A stretch of 64,000 nt of DNA, taken from contig NZ_JAYMGI010000002.1 in the NCBI RefSeq assembly GCF_035825295.1, positions 496,001 to 560,000 of the forward strand. The letters are read 5' to 3'. Numbering within the stretch: the stretch's first letter is position 1; every line of letters begins with the position of its first letter. This DNA comes from Actinacidiphila sp. DG2A-62 (GTDB lineage Bacteria; Actinomycetota; Actinomycetes; Streptomycetales; Streptomycetaceae). This document shows positions 27,001 through 34,066 of the stretch, piece by piece. A program made the translations under genes and the position numbers. Below the pieces are notes generated by a model. It was not told the DNA's origin, searched no databases, and worked only from the letters and a program-made list of their open reading frames with translations.

Positions 27001-27966
27001 GTACGACGAGGAGTTGATGGTGCACTCGGTCGGCCCGTAGAGGTTGACCAGCTCGGCATGCGGCAGCGCCCGCACGCAGGCGAGCGCCAGTTCGCGGGAG
27101 AGTGCCTCGCCGCCGCTGAACACCTGGGTCAGCGAGGCGAACTGCTCGCGCTCCTCCACGTCCAGCAGCGCGCGCAGCAGGGTCGGCACGCACTGCAGGG
27201 TGGTGATCCGGTGCCGTCGCACGTGCTCGGCGATCCGGTCCGGGTCGCGGTACAGGCCGGCCTCGCCCATCACCGCGGTGGCGCCGCAGGCGGGGGCGAG
27301 CAGCTCCCACTGGGCGGCGTCGAAGCTGATCGGGGTCTTCTGCAGCACCCGGCGGCGGTGGTCGAGGCCGTGCGTCGCGCGCAGCCAGCGCATCTGGGCG
27401 GCGATGCTGCGGTGCTCGATCATCACGCCCTTGGGCCGCCCGGTGCTGCCGGAGGTGTAGATGACGTAGGCCAGGTGGCGCGGGCGCGGCCGGGCGAGGT
27501 CCGGCCGGTCCGGACGGCGGGCCGCGTGCGCCTGCGCGTCGGCGGCCGTCACGACGGTGGTGCCGGCCGGGGCCAGCCGCTCCAGCCGGTCCCGCAGGTG
27601 CGGCTGGGCCACCACGACCGCGGTCCGCGAGTCCTCCAGCATGTAGCGCAGCCGCTCGTCGGGATAGTCGGGCGACAGCGGGAGGTAGGCGGCGCCGGAG
27701 CGCAGCACGCCCCACACGCCGGTCATGAGGTCGAGCGACGGTTCGGCGTATACACCGACGCAGGTGTCGGGTCCGGCGCCGGCCGCGACCAGCCCGGCCA
27801 GCGCGGCGCTGCGCGCGTCCAGTTCACGGTAGGTCAAGACGGTGTCCCGGTGCACCGCGGCGGTGTCGTCCGGGCGGTTCGCGACCTGCTCCGCCAGCAT
27901 GCCGGTAATTGACTGCACCGCCGCTGCTGATTCGGTGTCGATGTCCTCGAGTTCTTTGGCGACCAC
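24049..27966 (-). CDS. indC: Indigoidine synthetase-like NRPS (A-Ox-PCP-TE)
   Basis: A 1305-residue single-module NRPS. The adenylation domain spans about 20-470, with A3 YVIYTSGSTGRPKGVMIEH at 167-185, A7 YRTGDL at 402-407 and A8 NQVKLRGYRVELDEI at 424-438. A nitroreductase-like oxidase domain is inserted at about 490-890 (GWSYYHPVDHRLVRI; GYSSKSGNPLPSARR). The A10 motif LPLTANGKID follows at about 910. The PCP has Ser975 in SGGNSL. The thioesterase has GYSFG with Ser1111 and a terminal His1283. Order and length match BpsA/IndC, which cyclise and oxidise two glutamines to blue indigoidine. GTG at 27966 follows AAAGG. Unlike known indigoidine loci it is followed by tautomerase, SAT, CysK, cupin and PhzF genes, so the end product may differ. 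No phosphopantetheinyl transferase is in the window. Confidence 0.95.
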   Translation of the reverse strand: MVAKELEDIDTESAAAVQSITGMLAEQVANRPDDTAAVHRDTVLTYRELDARSAALAGLVAAGAGPDTCVGVYAEPSLDLMTGVWGVLRSGAAYLPLSPDYPDERLRYMLEDSRTAVVVAQPHLRDRLERLAPAGTTVVTAADAQAHAARRPDRPDLARPRPRHLAYVIYTSGSTGRPKGVMIEHRSIAAQMRWLRATHGLDHRRRVLQKTPISFDAAQWELLAPACGATAVMGEAGLYRDPDRIAEHVRRHRITTLQCVPTLLRALLDVEEREQFASLTQVFSGGEALSRELALACVRALPHAELVNLYGPTECTINSSSYTVDPAALHEGPQAVSIGTPAADTEYLILDDRRTPVAVGEIGELYIGGVQLTRGYLHRPDLTAERFLHSPYAAQGRGGWLYRTGDLAYWNTDGTVQCVGRADNQVKLRGYRVELDEIRLRIESHDWVRKAAVVLGADPATGFENLLSYVELDPQRAALMDQGNHGAHHQSKAGKLQVKAQLSGRGLRRPEELRGRPAQPLPGREPTARQRALVFGRKTYRFFEGGELTADDILRVLARRAPGAPPRRPQDLGAAEWGRILRYFGQYLSPERLLPKYGYASPGSLYATQLHLETAGVPALQPGWSYYHPVDHRLVRISPPRPDDEAGVRLHFVGRREAIEPIYRNNIQEVLEIETGHMLGLFDEVLPGHGLRAVPDRLDPAARERLAVAEKDFYLGSFRVLPLDAAPLDASLDVPLDLYVQAHPGRVPDLPAGQYAYQDGELRPLSAELVLRRDVIAINQEVYDRARIGVTVVAPSGPRWLRYVALGRELQRLQLNDLGIGFMSSGYSSKSGNPLPSARRIDAILSPLGRPTGPSYFFVGGPVSQEQRRSEGMKEDLVHMRGPAEMIKDDLAAFLPDYMVPNRVTILDALPLTANGKIDTQALARVDTGAARPADRPFTAPRSPAEEQVAAVWTRLLHREQPSVLDDFFESGGNSLVAVGIVNRLNKEFGVSLPLQIVFDAPTIEKLALALDAERAAAGGHGRSRLVPLRAPARPGAGRPVFCWPGLGGYTMNLRPLAGELDDDRPFYGVQAHGVNDGETPYPTIRAMAAADAELIRGIQPEGPYTLWGYSFGARVAFETAYQLESAGERVDHLHLIAPGSPRLRPRPAPRAAGRTAEPGGSAGDGDGRDDEAFLTILYSVFAGAISGPELDECLKAAAESPDGFADFITDRYPHLGHDLVRRVIGIVRLTYSFTYTFGELLERRIAAPVTVFKARGDDYSFIDGATGWSERPPVTVTLDADHYGLLRDPGVRELAAAIRRLRDH

Positions 27967-28364
27967 GGTCTTACCTTTCGACTCGACGAGGTGAAAGGCG
28001 GGGCGGCGAAGAGCCGCCCCGAGGAGTCAGCCCCAGCCGCTGTCGTCGTCCCCCGGGCCGGCCGGGGCGGCGACTCCAGCGTCTCCCGCGCAGGTCAGAC
28101 ACCCGTGGAGACACGCGAGGAGCAGCGTTCGCGGAGTGTTTCCCGCAGCGGCGGAAGAAGGCGAACGGCCCTGCCCGAGAACGCGTCGTCGCACCGACGG
28201 CATGCTTTTCATCCCCCATTAACAGATTCGAGTCGGATTTCGGCCGCATCGGCGCGGCGCGCCGAATTCAGCCTCGCCGCAAATCTTGCCCTCGGGGCCG
28301 ACTTGTTTTCAACCACGACCAGGCGTCATCATGCTGCAGACAGCAAGCTGCGAGGGGGATTAAA
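27967..28364. promoter_or_regulatory. Divergent NRPS/LuxR control region
   Basis: This 398-base region separates the NRPS and LuxR starts and is the least GC-rich part of the window. It must hold divergent promoters. A perfect short inverted repeat TGCTG-CAGA-CAGCA lies at 28332-28345, 20 bases before the luxR start, as a possible operator. A small minus-strand ORF is listed separately. Confidence 0.5.
28027..28212 (-). CDS. Possible small Cys-containing peptide upstream of the NRPS
   Basis: A 61-codon ORF starting ATG at 28212 (GGGGG upstream) and ending 60 bases before the NRPS start. The N-terminus is basic (MKSMPSVRRRVLGQGRS). The middle contains TLLLACLHGCLTC with three Cys, and the end is Gly/Asp-rich (GPGDDDSGWG). 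GC at third positions is about 74%, below the genes around it, so it may be non-coding leader RNA. It could also be a regulatory uORF or a peptide substrate. No homolog is recognised. Confidence 0.3.
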   Translation of the reverse strand: MKSMPSVRRRVLGQGRSPSSAAAGNTPRTLLLACLHGCLTCAGDAGVAAPAGPGDDDSGWG

Positions 28365-29390
28365 GTGGACGAACTACGCGCCGTCGGCGATCCGGAGACC
28401 CCGTGGAAGCTCACCGCGACACACCTGAGCATCTACAAGTGGGCGGTCTCCCGTCCGTTTGTTTCAGTGGCAGAAACGGCGGATGTCCTGGGCATGTCCC
28501 AGGCCGCGGCGCAGCGCGCGCTCGACGAGCTGACGGTGGCGCAGCTCATGGAGAGCCAGCAGGTCAGCACGGGTGGCGAAGGGGCTCCTCGGCAGACGGC
28601 GTGGCGGGTGCTCAATCCGCAGATCGCGGCCTCGCGGCTGGCCGCGGCCGAATCACGGCTGCGCCAGACGGTGGCGGATCTCGATGATTCGCGGAAGCGA
28701 TTAGACGAGCTTTTCGGGGTCTATTCCGTGCTGGCCGACGCCGGCTGCACCCAGAATTCGGTGGAAGTCTTCGGAACGCTCTCCGCGGTGCTCTCCCTCG
28801 TCGACGAGGCGAGCCTGGCGTGCAAGGAGGAGATGGTCACCTGCCAGCCGGGCGGCGGACGGCCGCCGGAGCAGCTGGAGCAGGCGCTGGCCCGCGATCT
28901 GGCGCTGCTCGGCCGCGGGGTGCGGATGCGCACGCTCTACCAGCACTCGGCGCGCTACCACGCGCCCACCCGGGACTACGTCGAGAAGGTCACCGCGGCC
29001 GGCGCGGAGGTGCGCACCTGCCCGGAGCTGTTCGGCCGACTCATCGCGTTCGACCGGTCGGCGGCGTTCATCCCGCACCACTCGATGCCCGGGGGCGCGG
29101 CGGTGGTCCGCGACGCCTCGACGCTGGCCTTCCTGTGCGGCGCGTTCGACCGGGCGTGGGACCTGGCCACGCCGTTCGGCAACCGGCTGGACACGCTCGC
29201 GCTGGGCGAGCTGCACCAGAACATCCTGCGGCTGCTCGGCGAGGGGGCCCGCGACGAGACCATCGCGCGGCGGCTCGGCATGTCGCTGCGCACCTGCCGC
29301 AAGCACGTCGCCGAGATCTTCGAGCAGCTCGGCGCGAAGAGCCGCTTCCAGGCGGGTTACCTCACCGGGGATCGGGGGGTGTTGAAGTAG
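28365..29390 (+). CDS. LuxR-type HTH regulator with TrmB-like N-terminus; TTA codon
   Basis: A 341-residue regulator. The N-terminal region (about 10-75) resembles a TrmB/winged-helix domain (VAETADVLGMSQAAAQRALDEL) and is followed by a coiled-coil-like stretch. A phospholipase-D-like sensor region and a C-terminal LuxR HTH (LGEGARDETIARRLGMSLRTCRKHVAEIFEQLGAKSRFQAG) complete it. GTG at 28365 follows GAGGGGG. Leu113 is encoded by TTA (28701-28703), the only TTA I found in a gene here, implying dependence on the bldA tRNA and late expression. It is divergent from the NRPS and is its likely activator. The 3' end overlaps DedA by 29 bases. Confidence 0.92.
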   Translation: MDELRAVGDPETPWKLTATHLSIYKWAVSRPFVSVAETADVLGMSQAAAQRALDELTVAQLMESQQVSTGGEGAPRQTAWRVLNPQIAASRLAAAESRLRQTVADLDDSRKRLDELFGVYSVLADAGCTQNSVEVFGTLSAVLSLVDEASLACKEEMVTCQPGGGRPPEQLEQALARDLALLGRGVRMRTLYQHSARYHAPTRDYVEKVTAAGAEVRTCPELFGRLIAFDRSAAFIPHHSMPGGAAVVRDASTLAFLCGAFDRAWDLATPFGNRLDTLALGELHQNILRLLGEGARDETIARRLGMSLRTCRKHVAEIFEQLGAKSRFQAGYLTGDRGVLK

Positions 29391-30012
29391 GCGCGGCGCG
29401 GCGCCGGCGCACCACGGCGCGCGCGATCAGGGCGGCCACCACCGCGCCGAGCGCCGCCAGGACGTACAGCGAGTACCGGTTCACCTCGCGGTAGATCGTG
29501 GTGATGTGGTCGCCCGCCGCGTAGCCGAGGCCGGCCCAGACGCCGACCCACAGGGCCGCGCCGAGGGCGTTGAAGACCAGGAAGCGGCGCCAGGGCATCT
29601 TGGTGGTGCCGGCGATGATGCCGTTGGCCTGGCGCAGTCCCTCCACGAAGCGGGCGATCGTGACGACCTTGCCGCCGTGCCGGGTGAAGAACCGCTCCGC
29701 CTTCTCGAAGCGCTCCGGTGTGAGCAGGACGTACTTGCCGTAGCGCAGCACCAGGGAGTGGCCGCCGGTGCGGCCGATCAGATAGCCGACGTTGTCGCCC
29801 AGTATCGCGGCGGCGATGCCGATGACGATGACGGCGGCGATGTTGAGCTGTCCCGCGCCGGCGTAGAGCGCCGCGGCGATCAGGATCGTCTCGCCGGGGG
29901 CGGGCACCCCGAAGTCCTCGACGAACAGCAGCCCGCCGACCGCCCAGTACCCCCAGTGGTTCAGCACTGGCGCGAGATCGCCCAGCACCCCCGGCAGCGG
30001 CGGCGCGCTCAT
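29362..30012 (-). CDS. DedA-family membrane protein
   Basis: A 216-residue polytopic protein of the DedA/VTT family. ETILIAAALYAG, the GDNVGYLIGRTGG block and the FARFVEGLRQANGIIAGTTKMPWRRF-type region (conserved Arg, Gly and Pro residues) are family hallmarks. DedA proteins act as lipid-carrier flippases/scramblases or in membrane homeostasis. ATG at 30012 is placed 10 bases after AAGGAG; a GTG 9 bases upstream would sit in the Shine-Dalgarno. It is convergent with and overlaps the luxR gene. Confidence 0.92.
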   Translation of the reverse strand: MSAPPLPGVLGDLAPVLNHWGYWAVGGLLFVEDFGVPAPGETILIAAALYAGAGQLNIAAVIVIGIAAAILGDNVGYLIGRTGGHSLVLRYGKYVLLTPERFEKAERFFTRHGGKVVTIARFVEGLRQANGIIAGTTKMPWRRFLVFNALGAALWVGVWAGLGYAAGDHITTIYREVNRYSLYVLAALGAVVAALIARAVVRRRRAAPTSTPPDPR

Positions 30013-30274
30013 CGGTCCCACACTCCTTCCGCAAAGGCTCAGGGCGTGTCCGCAGCACGCCGGGCCGCGGTACGGATCACCGCCTCAACTACTACACGAC
30101 CCGTCGCCCCCGCGGGCACACCGCGGTCCCCCGGCGCGGGTGGGGCGTACGGCCACGGGTCTTCTTGTGGTGGCCATGCGGTGGTCACCGCGGCGTGCCG
30201 GAGGGCGAGCAACCTTGCTCTGCCTTCTTCCCCCGTGCGCCCGGTCCGGGCGCGCGCCCGCGAAAGGAACACGG

Positions 30275-31780
30275 ATGTCCGAGGCCACTCAGGACGACAG
30301 CCGGCCCGACGGCCCCACCCGGCGGCGGCTGTTGGGCGCCGCCGCGGCGGTCGGCGGCGTGGCGGCCGCCGCGTCGGTGCTGCCGCCCAACCTCAGCCGC
30401 GCGGCGGCGGCCGAGCCGCGATCGGGCGGGCGGCTGTCCGACATCGAGCACGTGGTGATCCTGATGCAGGAGAACCGCAGCTTCGACCACTACTTCGGCA
30501 CCCTGTCGGGCGTGCGCGGCTTCGAGGACCCCCGGGCGGCCCGGTTGCCGAACGGGCGCCCGGTCTACTACCAGCCCGACAGCCTCAACCCGGACGGCTA
30601 CCTGCTGCCCTACCACATGGACTCGCGCACCACCGCGGCGATGGCCGTGCCCTCGCTCAGCCACGCCTGGCGGGCCCAGCACAACGCGTGGAACGGCGGC
30701 GCGATGGACAACTGGCTGCCGGCGCACCGCGGCGCGGACGGCGACGCCAAGGGCCCGTACACGATGGGCTATCTGACCCGCGACGACATACCGTTCCACT
30801 ACGCGCTGGCCGACGCGTTCACGGTGTGCGACGCCTACCACTGCTCGGTGATGGGCCCCACCCACCCCAACCGCTACATGCACATGACCGGCACCATCGA
30901 CCCTGACGGCCTGGCCGGCGGTCCCGCGCTGGACAACAACGCCGCCAAGGGGACGTACTCCTGGACCACCTACCCCGAGCGTCTGGAGGCCGCCGGGGTG
31001 AGCTGGCGGATCTACCACGAGCCGTCCTCGGGCCCCGGCGGCGGCCCAACCGGCCTGGCCCCGATCGCCAACATGAAGCAGTACCAGGCGGCGAAGCCCG
31101 GCGACCCGCTGTACGACAAGGCCATCGCCGAGAGCGCGTTCGGGCAGTTCGAGTACGACGCGATGAACGGCACGCTGCCGAAGGTCAGTTGGCTGCTGCC
31201 GCCGTCGCTGTACGACGAGCACCCGGCGCGCATGCCAGCCGCCGGCGCCGACTGGCTGGCCGGGAAGATCGACGCGGTCGCGGCCAACCCCGAGACCTGG
31301 GCGAAGACCGTCTTCATCCTCAACTACGACGAGAACGACGGGCTGTTCGACCACGTGGTGCCGCCGACCCCGCCGGCCGGGACGGCGGGCGAGTTCGTCG
31401 CCGGGACGTCGCCGACCGGGGTGGCGGGCGGCAACCTGCCGGTGGGGCTCGGCTTCCGGGTGCCGTGCGTCATCGTCTCGCCCTGGACGGTGGGCGGCTG
31501 GGTCGCGTCCGAGACGTTCGACCACACGTCGGTGCTGCGGTTCCTGGAGCGGGTCACCGGCGTCGCCGAGCCCAACATCAGCCAGTGGCGCCGTCGCGTC
31601 ACCGGCGACCTGACCTCGGCGCTGCGGATGTCCGCGCCGCGCCGCCCCGCGCCGCAGCTGCCGCAGACCGGCGCCCGCTACAGCCTCGCGCAGTACGAGG
31701 CGGCGCGCCTGCCGCTGCCCAAGGTGCCGGACAAGCAGACCGCGCCGCGTCAGGAGCGCGGCCACCGGCCCCGTATCTGA
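30275..31780 (+). CDS. Tat-exported phosphoesterase (phospholipase C/acid phosphatase type)
   Basis: A 501-residue enzyme of the phosphoesterase family that includes bacterial phospholipase C and AcpA. The N-terminus has the Tat motif TRRRLLG, a hydrophobic core and an Ala-rich cleavage region. The mature enzyme starts with the hallmark IEHVVILMQENRSFDHYFGTLSGVRGF. Metal-ligand regions SVMGPTHPNRYMHMTG and NYDENDGLFDHVVPP follow. It hydrolyses phospholipids or phosphate monoesters outside the cell. ATG at 30275 follows AAAGGAA. A strong terminator follows the stop. Confidence 0.94.
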   Translation: MSEATQDDSRPDGPTRRRLLGAAAAVGGVAAAASVLPPNLSRAAAAEPRSGGRLSDIEHVVILMQENRSFDHYFGTLSGVRGFEDPRAARLPNGRPVYYQPDSLNPDGYLLPYHMDSRTTAAMAVPSLSHAWRAQHNAWNGGAMDNWLPAHRGADGDAKGPYTMGYLTRDDIPFHYALADAFTVCDAYHCSVMGPTHPNRYMHMTGTIDPDGLAGGPALDNNAAKGTYSWTTYPERLEAAGVSWRIYHEPSSGPGGGPTGLAPIANMKQYQAAKPGDPLYDKAIAESAFGQFEYDAMNGTLPKVSWLLPPSLYDEHPARMPAAGADWLAGKIDAVAANPETWAKTVFILNYDENDGLFDHVVPPTPPAGTAGEFVAGTSPTGVAGGNLPVGLGFRVPCVIVSPWTVGGWVASETFDHTSVLRFLERVTGVAEPNISQWRRRVTGDLTSALRMSAPRRPAPQLPQTGARYSLAQYEAARLPLPKVPDKQTAPRQERGHRPRI

Positions 31781-31786
31781 CGGCCC

Positions 31787-31833
31787 GCCGGTCCCGCCGG
31801 GCCCCGCCGGTCGGAGGGGCCCGGCGGGACCGG
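31787..31833 (+). terminator. Terminator after the phosphoesterase gene
   Basis: A long inverted repeat, CCGGTCCCGCCGGGGCCCC at 31787-31805 against GGGGCCCGGCGGGACCGG at 31816-31833 (18 bp with one extra G in the left arm), starts 6 bases after the stop codon. Confidence 0.8.
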
Positions 31834-31932
31834 CGCGGCGGTGATTCGTGGGGGATGTGTGGGACGCGTGAGGCTCCTGTCCGATTCCTTGACGCTCTTC
31901 CGGAGGGGTCGGTAGACAGCTTCCGAAGCGAA

Positions 31933-31944
31933 GAGAGCGCTCTC
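31933..31944 (+). promoter_or_regulatory. Palindromic operator GAGAGCGCTCTC upstream of GH16
   Basis: A perfect 12-bp palindrome within AAGAGAGCGCTCTCAG, 92 bases before the GH16 start. The identical 16 bases occur upstream of the GH55 gene. The form (GAGCGCTC core) resembles LacI-family sites in streptomycetes such as the CebR site TGGGAGCGCTCCCA. The regulator gene is not obviously in this window. Confidence 0.7.
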
Positions 31945-32036
31945 AGTGAGCGCGAGCCGCGCACGGCCCCAGGCGAGGCCGCGTGTTCGAGGAACGGCAC
32001 CCCCCCACACACCTCTCTTCGGGACAGGAGATCGCA

Positions 32037-33127
32037 TTGTCCAGCGGACACACACCACTGCGGGAGGCAGCGCCCCACGACCCGCCGCTGTCGGCCCGCG
32101 CCGCGCGCCGCGCGCGGCGCGCCCGCACCCGGACCGTGCTCGCCGCGCTGGCCGTCGGGGCGCTGGGCCTGGCCGGCCTGGCCGTCGCGGGCACCGCCGG
32201 CGCGGCCACCACCGGGCAGGCCAGGCAGACGCCGCGGGCCGCGCACGCGCCGGCCACGCGCGCCGTGACCGCGGCGCACGCGGCGAGCGCCGCCGCGCCG
32301 AACGACGTGCCGGGACCGCCTGCGGCTTCACCACCACCTGGAGCGACGACTTCGACGGCGCGGCCGGCACCGGCCTCCCGACCTCGACGTGGAAGTACGA
32401 CACCGGTCCCGGCAGCAGCTTCGGCACCGGTGAGATCGAGACCATGACCGACAGCACGTCCAACGTCTACGAGGACGGCCAGGGCCACCTGGTGCTCAAG
32501 GCGCTGCACGACGGCTCCGACCCGCGCTCGGGCTGGACCTCGGGCCGCGTCGAGACGCAGTCGGCGGACTTCGGCGCGCCCCCCGGCGGCGTGGTGATGA
32601 TGCAGTCCTCGATCCAGCAGCCGGACCTGACCACCGCCGACGGCGCGGGCTACTGGCCGGCGTTCTGGATGCTCGGCTCGACGCTGCGCACCGGCACCAC
32701 CTGGCCGACCTCCGGCGAGGTGGACATCCTGGAGGACGTCAACGCGCGCAGCTCGGTCTTCGGGACGCTGCACTGCGGCACCAACCCGGGCGGCCCGTGC
32801 AACGAGTCGACCGGCATCGGCTCGGGCGAGCACGCCTGCTCCGGCTGCCAGACCGGCTACCACACCTACGCCGTGCAGATCGACCGCTCGGTCTCGCCCG
32901 AGCAGATCCGCTGGTACCTCGACGGGCAGAACTACTTCACCGTCAACGCCACCCAGGTGGACGCCGGCACCTGGGCCGACGCGGTCGACCACCCGTTCTT
33001 CATCATCTACGACCTGGCGATGGGCGGCGGCTTCCCCGACGCCTTCGGCGGCGGCCCCAACGACGCGACGGTGTCCGGCGGGCAGATGACCATCGACTAC
33101 GTCGCCGTGTACAACAAGGCGCCGTAG
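32037..33127 (+). CDS. GH16 endo-beta-1,3-glucanase-like secreted enzyme, frameshifted
   Basis: The catalytic domain (frame of 33127) begins CGFTTTWSDDFDG and contains GEVDILEDV, the GH16 E-x-D-x-x-E catalytic motif, with conserved YWPAFWMLGS before it and WYLDGQNYFTV after. The signal peptide (RTRTVLAALAVGALGLAGLAVAGTAGA) is in a different frame. It starts at TTG 32037, which follows AGGAG by 6 bases. The frames join if one G is restored in the GGG at 32312-32314 (...VPG-TACGF...). As given, the signal peptide and enzyme are out of frame. Its operator matches that of GH55, pointing to beta-1,3-glucan degradation. Confidence 0.82.
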
Positions 33128-33457
33128 GCCGCGACGGCGGTACGGGTTCCGCGCGTCCGGGGCCCGTGGGCCCGGGGCCGTCCGGAGGCAGCGTCCTGCG
33201 GGCGGCCCCGCGGCCGTTCCCCGGCACCGGTCCGGATCGTCTTCGCGCGTGCCCCGCGCGAGCCGTGCGGTCCGGCCGCCCGGTCCGGCGAGGACCGGCG
33301 AGGACCGGCGAGGACGGGCGCGGTCCGGCGAGGACGGGCGCGAACCGGCGAGGACCGGCGCGGACCGGCGCGGATGGCGGTCGCGGCGGTGGCTATGATC
33401 GCGGCCGGGGTCGGCGCGCCGAGGGGCGCCCGTGGACGCGTGGGGGGAGTCGGGCGG
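33128..33457. other. Intergenic region with minisatellite
   Basis: 330 bases lie between GH16 and the small lipoprotein gene. The region contains a GC-rich inverted-repeat segment after the GH16 stop and the 10-bp tandem repeat listed separately. No gene was seen. Confidence 0.5.
33281..33375. repeat. 10-bp tandem repeat, about nine copies
   Basis: Units of the form [AC]GGACCGGCG (variants CGGTCCGGCG, AGGACGGGCG, CGAACCGGCG) run head-to-tail for about 95 bases, ending about 80 bases before the lipoprotein ATG. The units are contiguous and slightly diverged. Confidence 0.8.
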
Positions 33458-33829
33458 ATGGCGACGATACGGGCCGTCGTGGTGTCGGGGGCGGTCGTGC
33501 TGGCCGCGGTGTGGGTGAGCGGCTGCTCGTCCTCGTCGCACACGCCGGCGCCGAAGGCCGACCCGTCGGCGTCCGCCACGGCCTCGCCGGGTGCGTCCGG
33601 CTCGTCCGGCGCCGCGCCGACGGCCGACGACCGGGCGCAAGGCGGGGCGAAGGGCGGGGCGAAGGGCGGGGCCGACGACCGGACTTCGGGCCCCGGGGCG
33701 GCCTCCGACAGGCCCGGCGACCACTGCGCGATCGTCTGCTCGGCCGCCGGCGACCGCACGCCCGGCGCCGCGACCGGCCTGCCCGAGTACCCCGGCCCGT
33801 CGGCGAGCGGGGAGCCGGCCGGCCGCTGA
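33458..33829 (+). CDS. Small lipoprotein of unknown function
   Basis: A 123-residue protein with signal MATIRAVVVSGAVVLAAVW and lipobox VSGC. The rest is low complexity (Ser/Ala/Pro/Gly/Asp) with a Gly-Gly-Ala-Lys repeat and a short conserved-looking GDHCAIVCSAAGDRTPG containing two Cys. ATG at 33458 follows GGGGGGAG. No family was recognised. It may be a small cell-surface protein. Confidence 0.6.
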   Translation: MATIRAVVVSGAVVLAAVWVSGCSSSSHTPAPKADPSASATASPGASGSSGAAPTADDRAQGGAKGGAKGGADDRTSGPGAASDRPGDHCAIVCSAAGDRTPGAATGLPEYPGPSASGEPAGR

Positions 33830-34066
33830 GCGCCGCGCGGCCGCCCGGCGCGGCCGCCGCGCGCCGGCGGTCCCGACATCGAGACGCCTCGTCCCGAGCC
33901 CCTGCGGCCCCGGCAGCCCCCGCCCGCGCGGGTCCGCGCGGGCAGCGCCGTACGGTGGACGCACCGGGCCCCCGGATGCGGGGCGTCCGCCGGCGGCGGC
34001 GCAGGTCGCCGGATTTCGATCAAGCTCCGCGCGCCGCGGCTTCGCGGCCGGGCGGGGCGGGTAGCG

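Noticed and set aside
27971..28249. A 92-residue minus-strand ORF running up to the NRPS start
   Set aside because: It overlaps the smaller candidate peptide in another frame, is Arg/Pro-rich, and has no good ribosome-binding site.
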